Source of the DNA: Pseudomonadota bacterium | Lineage (GTDB): Bacteria > Myxococcota_A > Polyangia > Polyangiales > Polyangiaceae | Length of the DNA stretch: 27,180 bases | Reading direction: 5' to 3' | Assembly: GCA_023432025.1 (NCBI GenBank) | Contig: JAEYVE010000285.1 | Coordinates: 1-27,180 of the forward strand | Shown here: positions 7,738 to 20,924 of the stretch, in pieces | Numbering within the stretch: the first letter of the stretch is position 1 | Layout of the letters: the number at the start of each line of letters is the position of its first letter | Notes under the pieces: model-generated | Database searches by the model: none | Seen by the model: only the letters and a program-made list of their open reading frames with translations | What the model was told of the DNA's origin: nothing | Made by a program: the position numbers and the translations under genes

Positions 7738-8361
7738 TCAACGGGTAATGCGACACCATACACGAACGAGGAGCGTCCCACGCGTCGTCCCTGGAGTCAC
7801 GTCCACTCGGTCGACCTCCTCTGCGGAGCGCACGGGCAGGCGGCCCAGCAGACGTCGCTGGACCAGCTCGCGTCGTGCCTCGGCCGAGGCGAGCTGTTTA
7901 GCCTCTCCGCGCACGACGAAGGTGACCATTTCGTGGATCTCGAGGGCGTCCAGCGCCGTCCAGCTCGCACCACCCAGCTCCTGCTGGATAGCTACCAGCG
8001 TGTCCTTTTCGGCCACCTCTTCGGAGACGCTGATGTCCGGGGCCATCAGATGGGGCGCCAGCTCGTACTCGATGGCCGCCAACGTGTCGCGACCAGCGGC
8101 CGCCTCGGCGACTTGGAGCTTCGGTTGAACGTCCAACTGCTTTGCCGTGCGAGGGCTCGTCGAGCCAGGCGCGTTGGAGAGGCGGTCTCCGTAGATTCGC
8201 GTCGGCATGCGCTTTCGCGGCGCAGCGGGGCGCAGCTCCTCGGCGATGGCGACCAACGTTTCGTAGCTGGCGAGCTCCTCGTCGAACGTCACGTCCGGCG
8301 CGTCTACGGCGTTCTCGTCTGCGCTTCTGACGCTAAGTTCGCCGGTGCCCAACTTCGTCAC
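7738..8361 (-). CDS. Unknown protein with three TL(V/A)AI..EL repeats
   Basis: I do not recognise this family. The frame encodes 207 residues from GTG 8361; the frame is open upstream without a better start, so the start is uncertain. Three similar motifs occur: 'YETLVAIAEEL' (33-43), 'RDTLAAIEYEL' (91-101) and 'KDTLVAIQQEL' (119-129), each preceded by an acidic/Ala stretch. The last 75 residues look like a compact domain ending in 'GTTRGTLLVRVWCRITR'. There is no signal peptide or membrane segment, so it is probably cytoplasmic. It lies directly upstream of the AgmX-like gene on the same strand. Both genes carry short Thr-centred repeats, which suggests a shared partner such as a kinase or FHA-type reader; that is inference. 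Hypothetical status remains. Confidence 0.65.
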   Translation of the reverse strand: MTKLGTGELSVRSADENAVDAPDVTFDEELASYETLVAIAEELRPAAPRKRMPTRIYGDRLSNAPGSTSPRTAKQLDVQPKLQVAEAAAGRDTLAAIEYELAPHLMAPDISVSEEVAEKDTLVAIQQELGGASWTALDALEIHEMVTFVVRGEAKQLASAEARRELVQRRLLGRLPVRSAEEVDRVDVTPGTTRGTLLVRVWCRITR

Positions 8362-8384
8362 GGAATCGAGTTTGGCATGGAAGC

Positions 8385-8418
8385 GAAGAGCCCACCAAAG
8401 CGATTCGGCGGGCTCTTC
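8385..8418 (-). terminator. Hairpin downstream of gltD
   Basis: Two 12-base arms (8385-8396 and 8407-8418) enclose a 10-base loop. Read on the plus strand there is one A-C mismatch, but on the minus-strand transcript the same position is a G-U pair, so the stem is fully paired only in the gltD direction. It lies 75 bases after the gltD stop. No U-tract follows, so it may stabilise the 3' end or act with another factor. Confidence 0.5.
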
Positions 8419-8493
8419 GGGCTCTCCCAGCGTACTACGAGCGGTGCGCGGGTGAGTCGAGGTAGTTCGTGCGCGCTGAGGCGCCGCACGGCG

Positions 8494-9951
8494 TCAACTC
8501 TTGAAGCGTGGATCGGCGTGGCTGCCGAGCGGCAACTCCGCGCGACCCGTGAGCGCGCGATCGATACCGCGTGCTGCTTTTCGTCCGTCTGCGATGCCCC
8601 ACACGACCAGTGACTGACCGCGCTGACAGTCGCCCGCCGCGAACACCTTGGGGTCGCTTGTGCGGAAGGTGACCGGGTCCACCTTCACGTTCCCACGCGC
8701 GTCCAGCTCGAGGCCCAGCTGCTCCACCAGCCCGACCTTTTCGGGGTGGACGAAGCCCATCGCCAAGAGCACGAGATCTGCGGGCAGCTCGAACTCGGAG
8801 CCTGCGACTTTTTGCAAGCGGCCGTTTTCGAACCTCACTTCCACGCAGCTCAGGCTGGTGACCTTGCCGTCCTTGCCGTTGACGCGCTCGGTCGACACGC
8901 TGAAGCGACGCTCGCCGCCTTCTTCGTGGGAGCTCGACGTACGCATCATCAGCGGCCAGAGCGGCCAGGGCGTCGAGGGATCCCGCTCGTCGGGCGGCTG
9001 CGGCATGATCTCGAAGCTGGTGACGCTCGCCGCGCCTTGGCGGTGCGAGGTGCCGATGCAGTCGCTGCCGGTGTCGCCGCCGCCGATGACGATGACGTGC
9101 TTGCCGCCGGCCAAAATCGCTTCCGAGTCCGGGACGGTGTCACCGGCCACGCGACGATTTTGCTGCGTGAGGAAGTCCATCGCGTAGTGCACGCCGCTGA
9201 GCTCGCGGCCCGGGACCGGCAGATCCCGCGGCACACGCGAGCCAATGGCCAAACAGATGGCATCGAAGTCGTTCTTGAGCTGCTCTGCCGTGACGTCCTG
9301 GCCGATGTGAACGCTCGTCTTGAAGACGACGCCCTCGGCCTCCATTTGCTTGACGCGACGCTCGACCAGCGACTTTTCCATCTTGAAGTCGGGGATGCCG
9401 TAGGTGAGGAGCCCACCCAGGCGATCGTCCCTTTCGAAGACGGTCACTTCGTGGCCCGCGCGAGCCAGCTGCTGCGCCGCGGCGAGGCCCGCCGGTCCCG
9501 AACCGATCACGGCGACCTTCTTGCCGGTCTTGACCGCTGCGGGTCGCGGGGTAACCCAGCCTTCGTCGAACGCGCGATCTGCGGTGGAGCGCTCGATGAG
9601 CTTGATGGCTACCGGATCGCTGTTGATGCCGAGCACGCACGCCGCTTCACACGGAGCCGGGCACACGCGTCCCGTGATTTCCGGGAAGTTGTTCGTGGCG
9701 TGCAGCGAATCGATCGCCGCGCGCGGCTGCTTGCGGAAGTTGTGGTCGTTCCAGTCGGGGATGAGGTTCCCCAGCGGGCAGCCGGTGTTGCAGAAGGGCA
9801 CGCCGCAGTCCATGCAGCGCGCGCCTTGACGCTCGACCTCGTCTTGCACCACCGGAAGCTCGAACTCGCGGTAGTCCTTGAGCCGCGCCTCGACGGGGCG
9901 CTTGTCGTGCTTGGCGCGACCGTACTCGAGAAAACCCGTCACTTTGCCCAT
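8494..9951 (-). CDS. gltD: Glutamate synthase (NADPH) small subunit
   Basis: This 485-residue protein is the beta subunit of GOGAT. It passes electrons from NADPH through FAD and Fe-S clusters to GltB, which makes glutamate from glutamine and 2-oxoglutarate. The N-terminal cluster Cys are present: Cys46, Cys49, Cys54 and Cys58 in 'CMDCGVPFCNTGCPLGN', then Cys97, Cys101 and Cys105. The FAD motif 'VIGSGPAG' (150-155) and the NADPH motif 'IGGGDTGSDC' (290-295) are intact, and 'FAAGDCQRGQSLVVWGI' closes the FAD domain. The start at 9951 gives the typical 'MGKVTGFLEYGR'; an upstream in-frame start adds 21 atypical residues. It follows gltB on the same strand after a 263-base gap that holds a stable hairpin, so it may be transcribed partly from its own promoter. 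Confidence 0.97.
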   Translation of the reverse strand: MGKVTGFLEYGRAKHDKRPVEARLKDYREFELPVVQDEVERQGARCMDCGVPFCNTGCPLGNLIPDWNDHNFRKQPRAAIDSLHATNNFPEITGRVCPAPCEAACVLGINSDPVAIKLIERSTADRAFDEGWVTPRPAAVKTGKKVAVIGSGPAGLAAAQQLARAGHEVTVFERDDRLGGLLTYGIPDFKMEKSLVERRVKQMEAEGVVFKTSVHIGQDVTAEQLKNDFDAICLAIGSRVPRDLPVPGRELSGVHYAMDFLTQQNRRVAGDTVPDSEAILAGGKHVIVIGGGDTGSDCIGTSHRQGAASVTSFEIMPQPPDERDPSTPWPLWPLMMRTSSSHEEGGERRFSVSTERVNGKDGKVTSLSCVEVRFENGRLQKVAGSEFELPADLVLLAMGFVHPEKVGLVEQLGLELDARGNVKVDPVTFRTSDPKVFAAGDCQRGQSLVVWGIADGRKAARGIDRALTGRAELPLGSHADPRFKS

Positions 9952-10156
9952 GATTTCAGTCGTTTCTTCGAAAGGGACTTTTTGTCGAGATCGCGTCTTC
10001 GCGCTTCGGAGCACCGTTTCGGTGCCGGCACCTCCGTGAGTCGCCGAGCAGAGCTTTCGGCTTCTTGCCCGAGCTCGACGAACCGTTGCGAGGGGTGCCT
10101 TCGATCGTGTGAATTCTGCTGGTGCGCGCTTTCGTAGGCTTTGCTGGTCGGCAGCT

Positions 10157-10199
10157 CAACCCCGAGCTCTGGCCCGTTCGGGCTCGTCGCTCGGGGTTG
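10157..10199 (-). terminator. Nested hairpin between gltB and gltD
   Basis: An 11-bp perfect stem (10157-10167 with 10189-10199, arms CAACCCCGAGC/GCTCGGGGTTG) encloses a second small hairpin (GCCCG-TT-CGGGC, 10172-10183). It starts 16 bases past the gltB stop. No U-tract follows. It could attenuate read-through into gltD or protect the gltB 3' end. Confidence 0.5.
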
Positions 10200-10214
10200 G
10201 CACCGTGAGCGTCA

Positions 10215-14788
<4,574 letters not shown>

Positions 14789-15352
14789 CGGCGTTCGTCC
14801 TGGTAACTGAGGACTTCCGTAGTCGTGCCCAGCTCTCTGGGGAGTCTTGGGAAGGTTTCGGGGAGAGGTCTCGCGCGAGCACCCCATGGAAGCACTTCCA
14901 GAGGGGGCCCGGCGGAGCTCCAGATTTGGAGAGCGCGGCAGGTCGTCGAAACAACACTGGTTTTCGAGGGTTCGCGGAGGTGCAGGCTGAACCGGGGCGA
15001 TGCCCGGAACGGGCAGGGCGGAAGGTGATGCGGGACGAACCTCTGTGCTCTCGAAAAGTCAGCGTTCTTCGTAGAGTGGGGGCGGGGTAACTTGGGCCCG
15101 CTGGGGCGGGCTAAAACTGCCCAAGCGGGCTGCAATTTGGGCACGGATCGGTCCACTTCGCAAGGCGGCAGGCCGCATCGGTTCAGTGGGGGGTCGGGCC
15201 TCTCCGGTGACCCGGTCTAACTATCTAAAATGACAGGGTCAATTCGCAATGTTTCGAGGTGGAAACGAAGCTCGCTGGCTTGCCTCGTGAGCGGCGTTGG
15301 AGCTCGCCTTGCCCCCCTGGCGGCGCCGTCCGAGCCCTCCGCATTTCGGCGA
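14789..15352. other. Divergent spacer between gltB and the TPR-like lipoprotein gene
   Basis: No gene is evident in this 564-bp region. It must hold the gltB promoter and leader. A GC hairpin GCCCGC-TGGG-GCGGGC lies at 15096-15111, nested near an inverted pair CTTGGGC (15091-15097) and GCCCAAG (15119-15125). A relatively AT-rich TATCTAAAAT lies at about 15221-15230 and could be a -10-like element for the plus-strand gene. I found no convincing sigma-54 site. Confidence 0.4.
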
Positions 15353-16177
15353 ATGGGCCGGCGGGCTGATCGCTGCCTTTGTTTGGCCGGCCTGCTCTTG
15401 AGCGGAGCGGCGGCTCCGGGGTGTGACTCGAACGCACCATCGGTGCCGGTCGCGCCATCTGTGAGTGTTGCTCCTCCTCCGAGCACCCTCTGCGAGAGTG
15501 GTCACTCCGAGGATCCACCGCATCGCGAGCTCGTCCTCGCGACGCGTCTCTTTCGGGAACAGAAGTACCGCGAAACGCGTGAGCGGCTCGACGCGCTCGC
15601 CCAAAAGTACCCACGGAGCGCCACCGTGCTCGCGCTGCGTGGGGACGCGACGCTCTTCGACGAATCGCTCGCGTACGAGGAAGCGGCACGCGAAGCGCTG
15701 CGGTCGTACGAGCCCGCGGTGAAATTGGTCGAGGGCGGCTGCGAAGTACCGCGGCGCACCGAATACTACCTGTGGATGGGCGAGGCCTACGCTGCGCTGC
15801 GATTGCACGAGCCAGAGCGTGCATTTTCGGCCCTCACCAAGGCAGAGCGAAAGTGGCCGAACAGCGCGGAGGTTCACTACAACCTGGCGCGTGTTCGTTG
15901 CGGGCGCCTCGGAAAATTCGGAAAAAATCGCGCCGACGTAGCGCACGACTCGAACAAGCGGGAGCTGGACGAATGCGTGCGAGAGTTCGAGCTCGCGCTC
16001 GAGTTCGCCGAGAGCCCGACACGGCCGCTGTTCTTTCGAACCCACCGCTCGGCCGAGGACTGGATCGTCCGCTCGGAGACGCAGTCCGAATTGGGTCCCT
16101 TGCGGAGTGACCCGCGCTATGCGCGCATCATTGCAGCGGCGCGCGCGCGCGCCGCGCTACCTTCATCCGGGGGATGA
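15353..16177 (+). CDS. Putative lipoprotein with TPR-like repeats, function unknown
   Basis: With ATG 15353 the protein has 274 residues and a lipoprotein signal: 'MGRRADRCLCLAGLLLSGAA' followed by PGC, with lipid Cys24. The frame is open from ATG 15230, but that would place the signal 41 residues inside the protein. Residues about 55-200 are helical with TPR-like pairs, such as 'LATRLFREQKYRETRERLDA' and 'YYLWMGEAYAALRLHEPERA', followed by 'KWPNSAEVHYNLARVRC'. TPR lipoproteins usually act as scaffolds for periplasmic or outer-membrane complexes. No catalytic motif is visible. The gene is divergent from gltB and ends 12 bases from the convergent bactofilin stop, with no terminator between them. 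Confidence 0.72.
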   Translation: MGRRADRCLCLAGLLLSGAAAPGCDSNAPSVPVAPSVSVAPPPSTLCESGHSEDPPHRELVLATRLFREQKYRETRERLDALAQKYPRSATVLALRGDATLFDESLAYEEAAREALRSYEPAVKLVEGGCEVPRRTEYYLWMGEAYAALRLHEPERAFSALTKAERKWPNSAEVHYNLARVRCGRLGKFGKNRADVAHDSNKRELDECVREFELALEFAESPTRPLFFRTHRSAEDWIVRSETQSELGPLRSDPRYARIIAAARARAALPSSGG

Positions 16178-16189
16178 GCTCCGCCGAGC

Positions 16190-16597
16190 TCACTCGACGG
16201 GGCTCATGTCGAGCTGCCCGGAGAACACGACGCCCTTGTCCAAAAAGATCTGAGGGCTGTGCAAGCTGCCGGAGACCTGCGCAGGGACGTAGAGCTCGAT
16301 GGAACGGAGCGCCACGATGTCGGCATCCACGCGCCCACCTTGAATGATGATGGAGTCCACTCGCACTTGGCCGCGCACTTCTGCGCCTTCCCCGATGACC
16401 AAGAGTTCACCGCCGAGGATTTCGCCTTCGAACGAACCGTCGATGCGAACACGCCCGGCAAAAGAAATTTTGCCCTGAAAGGCCGTACCCGCTCCCAAGA
16501 GAGCGTGAAGCTCGGCAATCGCGGGGACGTCACCGCCGGGCGAACCGACGGACGAAGGGGGCCCGAAGGTTCCCGGCGCCCCGTACGAAGGATGCAT
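16190..16597 (-). CDS. Bactofilin-family cytoskeletal protein
   Basis: This 135-residue protein has the short length and hydrophobic beta-helix pattern of bactofilins (DUF583): 'GTAFQGKISFAGRVRIDGSF' then 'GEILGGELLVIGEGAEVRGQ', 'DSIIIQGGRVDADIVALRSI' and 'LYVPAQVSGSLHSPQIFLDK'. Disordered tails flank the core, with a Pro/Gly-rich N-terminus. Bactofilins polymerise without nucleotide into filaments that localise wall enzymes, chromosome-segregation proteins or motility proteins. The start at 16597 (MHPSYG) is the first ATG before the core. The gene is divergent from the diguanylate cyclase with a 150-bp shared upstream region. Which bactofilin subgroup it belongs to cannot be told from the sequence alone. 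Confidence 0.92.
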   Translation of the reverse strand: MHPSYGAPGTFGPPSSVGSPGGDVPAIAELHALLGAGTAFQGKISFAGRVRIDGSFEGEILGGELLVIGEGAEVRGQVRVDSIIIQGGRVDADIVALRSIELYVPAQVSGSLHSPQIFLDKGVVFSGQLDMSPVE

Positions 16598-16747
16598 GAC
16601 TTCGATGCTACTCGCGCCACACGGTTCGTCGACCCCACTTCTACCCGGAAGTGTCCTCGGGTACCCTGGCGTCTGGTGGTCGAAGAACAGCCGTCGAAGT
16701 TGGCGCCTACCGCTGTCCCGGGTGGGAGCGAAGGGGATCCGGGGAGC

Positions 16748-17722
16748 ATGGTGGGGAGCGAGGCCGGCTCGCTGATCGTCGTCGCCGACGACGACCGCTT
16801 CACGCGCGAAATGTTGGCGCACGTGCTGAGTCGGCACGGCTATCGCGTGGAGACCGTGGCGGACGGCCAAGCCGCGGTGGCGCGCGCAGCGCTCGGGGAC
16901 GTGGACCTTCTCTTGCTGGATCACGTGATGCCGCGCATGAGCGGGCTGGAGGCGTGTCGTCTCATCAAGGCGACCGCGGGGGACTCTTTTCTTCCGGTGG
17001 TGCTCATCACCATCAAAACGGACGCTGCCAGCCGCGTGGAGGGCCTCAAAATCGGCGCGGACGACTACGTGTGCAAGCCGTTCGACGAGCGCGAGCTGCT
17101 CGCGCGAATCGAGGCGATGCTCCGCATCAAAAAGCTGCACGATCACGTGGCGAGCGCGCGCGCCCGCTTGGAGCGGCTCAGCGTTCACGACGAGCTCACC
17201 GGCCTCTACAATTTTCGCTACTTGAACAGCCGCTTGGCGGAAGAGTTCAAGCGCGCCGAGCGCTACGAGGAGCCGCTGGCGTGTCTGGTTTTCGACGTGG
17301 ATCACCTGGCGCTCTTGAACGAACGCTGCGGTAGAGCGGTCGGGGACGAGGCGCTGCGCGGCGTGGCGAACGCGCTCCGCGCGTCCGTGCGCGAGGTGGA
17401 CGTCGTGACGCGTTTCGGCGGGGACGAATTCCTCGTCATTCTGCCGAGCACCCATTTTGCGGGTTCGGTCACCGTCGCAGAACGTATTTGGCGCGACGTG
17501 GCGTCGCGTCCCGTCGAGGGACAACGCGTTCGGGTCTCCGCGGGCGTCGCACTTTTTCCGTCGCGTGACGTGCGCAGCAAGGATGCGCTGCTCCGCGCAG
17601 CGGACGAGGCGCTTCGGCGAGCGAAGCTTGACGGCGGCAACCGCGTGTGTGTTTTTCAGCAGCAGGGGTACTTGTACACGGCGGTCAGTGACGACTGGGC
17701 GCCGCCGGGCCTTTCGCAGTAG
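16748..17722 (+). CDS. Response regulator diguanylate cyclase (REC-GGDEF)
   Basis: The 324-residue protein has an N-terminal receiver domain (about 9-128) with acidic pocket Asp14-16, phosphoacceptor Asp58 in 'LLLLDHVMPRMSG' and Lys110 in 'YVCKPFDE'. A short helical linker leads to a GGDEF domain (about 145-305). The active-site motif is intact ('RFGGDEFLVILP', 224-228), and Asp183 in 'FDVDHLALLN' is the expected metal ligand. An RxxD allosteric inhibition site is present (Arg215 to Asp218), exactly five residues before GGDEF. It should therefore make c-di-GMP from two GTP when phosphorylated and be limited by product. ATG 16748 has GGGGAGC just upstream. No histidine kinase is adjacent. The enzyme is divergent from the bactofilin gene. 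Confidence 0.95.
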   Translation: MVGSEAGSLIVVADDDRFTREMLAHVLSRHGYRVETVADGQAAVARAALGDVDLLLLDHVMPRMSGLEACRLIKATAGDSFLPVVLITIKTDAASRVEGLKIGADDYVCKPFDERELLARIEAMLRIKKLHDHVASARARLERLSVHDELTGLYNFRYLNSRLAEEFKRAERYEEPLACLVFDVDHLALLNERCGRAVGDEALRGVANALRASVREVDVVTRFGGDEFLVILPSTHFAGSVTVAERIWRDVASRPVEGQRVRVSAGVALFPSRDVRSKDALLRAADEALRRAKLDGGNRVCVFQQQGYLYTAVSDDWAPPGLSQ

Positions 17723-17739
17723 CATTTTCGACCGAGTGG

Positions 17740-17758
17740 TCCGACTCAGGGGGTCGGA
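17740..17758 (+). terminator. Hairpin after the diguanylate cyclase gene
   Basis: A 6-bp stem TCCGAC/GTCGGA with a 7-base loop lies 18 bases after the stop. A second 6-bp hairpin (GCGCAC-GGA-GTGCGC, 17789-17803) follows. Neither has a T-run; they are weak candidates for a 3' end. Confidence 0.3.
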
Positions 17759-17885
17759 GCGCTGGGTGCGAACGAACGAGTGAACGAAGCGCACGGAGTG
17801 CGCGCATGACGAGCGGCCTCTACTCGGAGGCCACGAAGACACGGAAGTCACCGCAGGGCGGGACGGCCGAAAAGGGGAGGGAAAC

Positions 17886-19334
<1,449 letters not shown>

Positions 19335-19375
19335 AGATTTGCTGGCTGGCGGTTTTTGGTAGTCTGCGCCGCGCG

Positions 19376-20824
19376 ATGCGTGGCGCTTGGGTGATTGGCA
19401 TTGCGTGCGCCTGGGCGCTGGGCTCTGTGCCGGCGCGGGCGAACGATGATGCAGCAGGCGGCGGCCCTACGGACGGTGCCGCCGCGGGCAAGGTGCGTCA
19501 CTCGCCCGTGCCCTCCGTTTGGCAAGTGGAGGGCAAGTCGCGCCGTGGCCGCGTGCTGACCCTTCCGGAGTGTCTCGACCTCGCCGAGCAGAACTACCCC
19601 AAGGTGCGCGAGGCGCGCGCGCGCCTCGCCATGAAGCAGAACAAACTCTGGGAAGCGGAAACCGCGCCTTGGAGTGATTTCAAGGTGACGGCGGGCGCGG
19701 GTATCGCGCCCACGGTGCGGGGCACGACCGTGTACAGCCCCAACTCCGACGTGGCGCTGACCTCGAACATGGCGCTCGCCTATCAGGTGGGCGTCGAGGG
19801 CATGGTGCCGCTGTGGACGTTCGGGAAAATCACGAGCCTCTGGGACGCAGCGAAGGCGGACATCGAGGTCGGCCGTCACGACATCAAGAAGGAAAAGAAT
19901 GCGGCGCGCATGAACGCGCGCAAAGCCTTTTATGGCTTGCAGCTAGCGCGTGACTCGCTGCTCTTGGTGCGCGAAGCGGCCAGCCGCATCGACAGGTACT
20001 TGGGCGAGTTCGAGCGGCGCGTGCGCGAAGGAGAAGGCGACGACATCGAGCTCCTCAAGCTGAAGATGCAGCGCGCGGAGCTCGATGCCCGCGAGAGCGA
20101 GGCGCTGAAGGGGGAGGCCGTGGCGCTCGCGTCTCTGCGCTTCTTGGTCGGTGTGGACGCGCCCGTGGACATTCCGGACGAGCCGCTCTTGGCGACCAAA
20201 CATCGGCTGGGGCCCATGGTGCGGTACCTCGAGGCCGCTCGACTCTACCGTCCGGAAATCAACATGGCGCGCGCCGGCGTGCTCGCGCGGCGTGCGCAGC
20301 TCGAGCTCGAGCGCGCCAAGTACTATCCCGATCTCGGTGTGGTGTTGGCCGCCAGGTTGGTGCGCGCCGAAGAAGTGACGGACCAAAGAAACCCGTTCGC
20401 GAACGACGGCGGCAACTTCACGAGCTACGGCTTTGCGTTGGGTCTGCGCTGGAAGTTGGACTTCTTGCCGCAGTCCGCGCGCGTCGCGCAGGCCGAGGCG
20501 CAGCTCGAGGAAATGCGAGCGACCGAGCGTTTTGCGCTCGGCGGTGTCGGCGTAGAAGTGGAAAAAGCGTTCGCTGCGGCAGAGGACGCTTGGCGTCGCC
20601 TGGATGCGTGGACGCGCGCCACTCAATACGCCAAGCAGTGGCTGATCAAGGTGCAGCAGGGCATCGACATCGGCACCTTCGACGACGAAGACATCGTCGA
20701 TCCATCGAAGGAGTATGCGCTGCGCAAGTTCAGCCAAATGAGCGCAGCCTACGACTACAACGTCGCTGTCGCCGAGTTGGCCCAGGCGACGGGCTGGGAC
20801 GGCATGCTCGGCGAAGGCGAGTAG
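19376..20824 (+). CDS. TolC-family outer-membrane channel protein
   Basis: The 482-residue protein begins with a Sec signal peptide ('MRGAWVIGIACAWALG', cleavage probably after ARA near residue 22). The mature part has the TolC/OEP pattern of long amphipathic helices alternating with short beta hairpins: 'LTLPECLDLAEQNYPKVREA' opens the first repeat, and 'GPMVRYLEAARLYRPEINMA' opens the second. Such trimers form the outer-membrane exit duct for tripartite efflux pumps or type I secretion. No membrane-fusion protein or inner-membrane pump is next to it, so its partners are elsewhere. It follows the NtrC-type regulator by 41 bases, which suggests co-expression or regulation by it. No strong ribosome-binding site precedes ATG 19376. 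A long perfect hairpin follows the stop. Confidence 0.88.
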   Translation: MRGAWVIGIACAWALGSVPARANDDAAGGGPTDGAAAGKVRHSPVPSVWQVEGKSRRGRVLTLPECLDLAEQNYPKVREARARLAMKQNKLWEAETAPWSDFKVTAGAGIAPTVRGTTVYSPNSDVALTSNMALAYQVGVEGMVPLWTFGKITSLWDAAKADIEVGRHDIKKEKNAARMNARKAFYGLQLARDSLLLVREAASRIDRYLGEFERRVREGEGDDIELLKLKMQRAELDARESEALKGEAVALASLRFLVGVDAPVDIPDEPLLATKHRLGPMVRYLEAARLYRPEINMARAGVLARRAQLELERAKYYPDLGVVLAARLVRAEEVTDQRNPFANDGGNFTSYGFALGLRWKLDFLPQSARVAQAEAQLEEMRATERFALGGVGVEVEKAFAAAEDAWRRLDAWTRATQYAKQWLIKVQQGIDIGTFDDEDIVDPSKEYALRKFSQMSAAYDYNVAVAELAQATGWDGMLGEGE

Positions 20825-20883
20825 AGGCGCGGCGCGTCGAGGCGCTCGTGCGCTGACGGTCCCTCGGTGCACGTGAACGTCGG

Positions 20884-20915
20884 CGCGCCGGATCCGAGGG
20901 AACGGATCCGGCGCG
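20884..20915. terminator. Shared hairpin between convergent TolC and Fic-like genes
   Basis: A perfect 13-bp stem (20884-20896 with 20903-20915) encloses a 6-base loop. It lies 59 bases after the TolC-family stop and 10 bases after the Fic-like stop on the other strand. Symmetric placement suggests a bidirectional terminator, although neither side has a T-run. Confidence 0.65.
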
Positions 20916-20924
20916 GGGACGCTC

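Noticed and set aside
8746..10137. A 463-codon open frame antisense to gltD
   Set aside because: It mirrors gltD codons and shows the same GC-driven composition; no motif is present.
15230..15352. Longer N-terminus for the TPR-like lipoprotein from ATG 15230
   Set aside because: It would place the lipoprotein signal at residue 42 and adds an Arg/Ser-rich stretch with no ribosome-binding site; the ATG overlaps a possible -10-like sequence.
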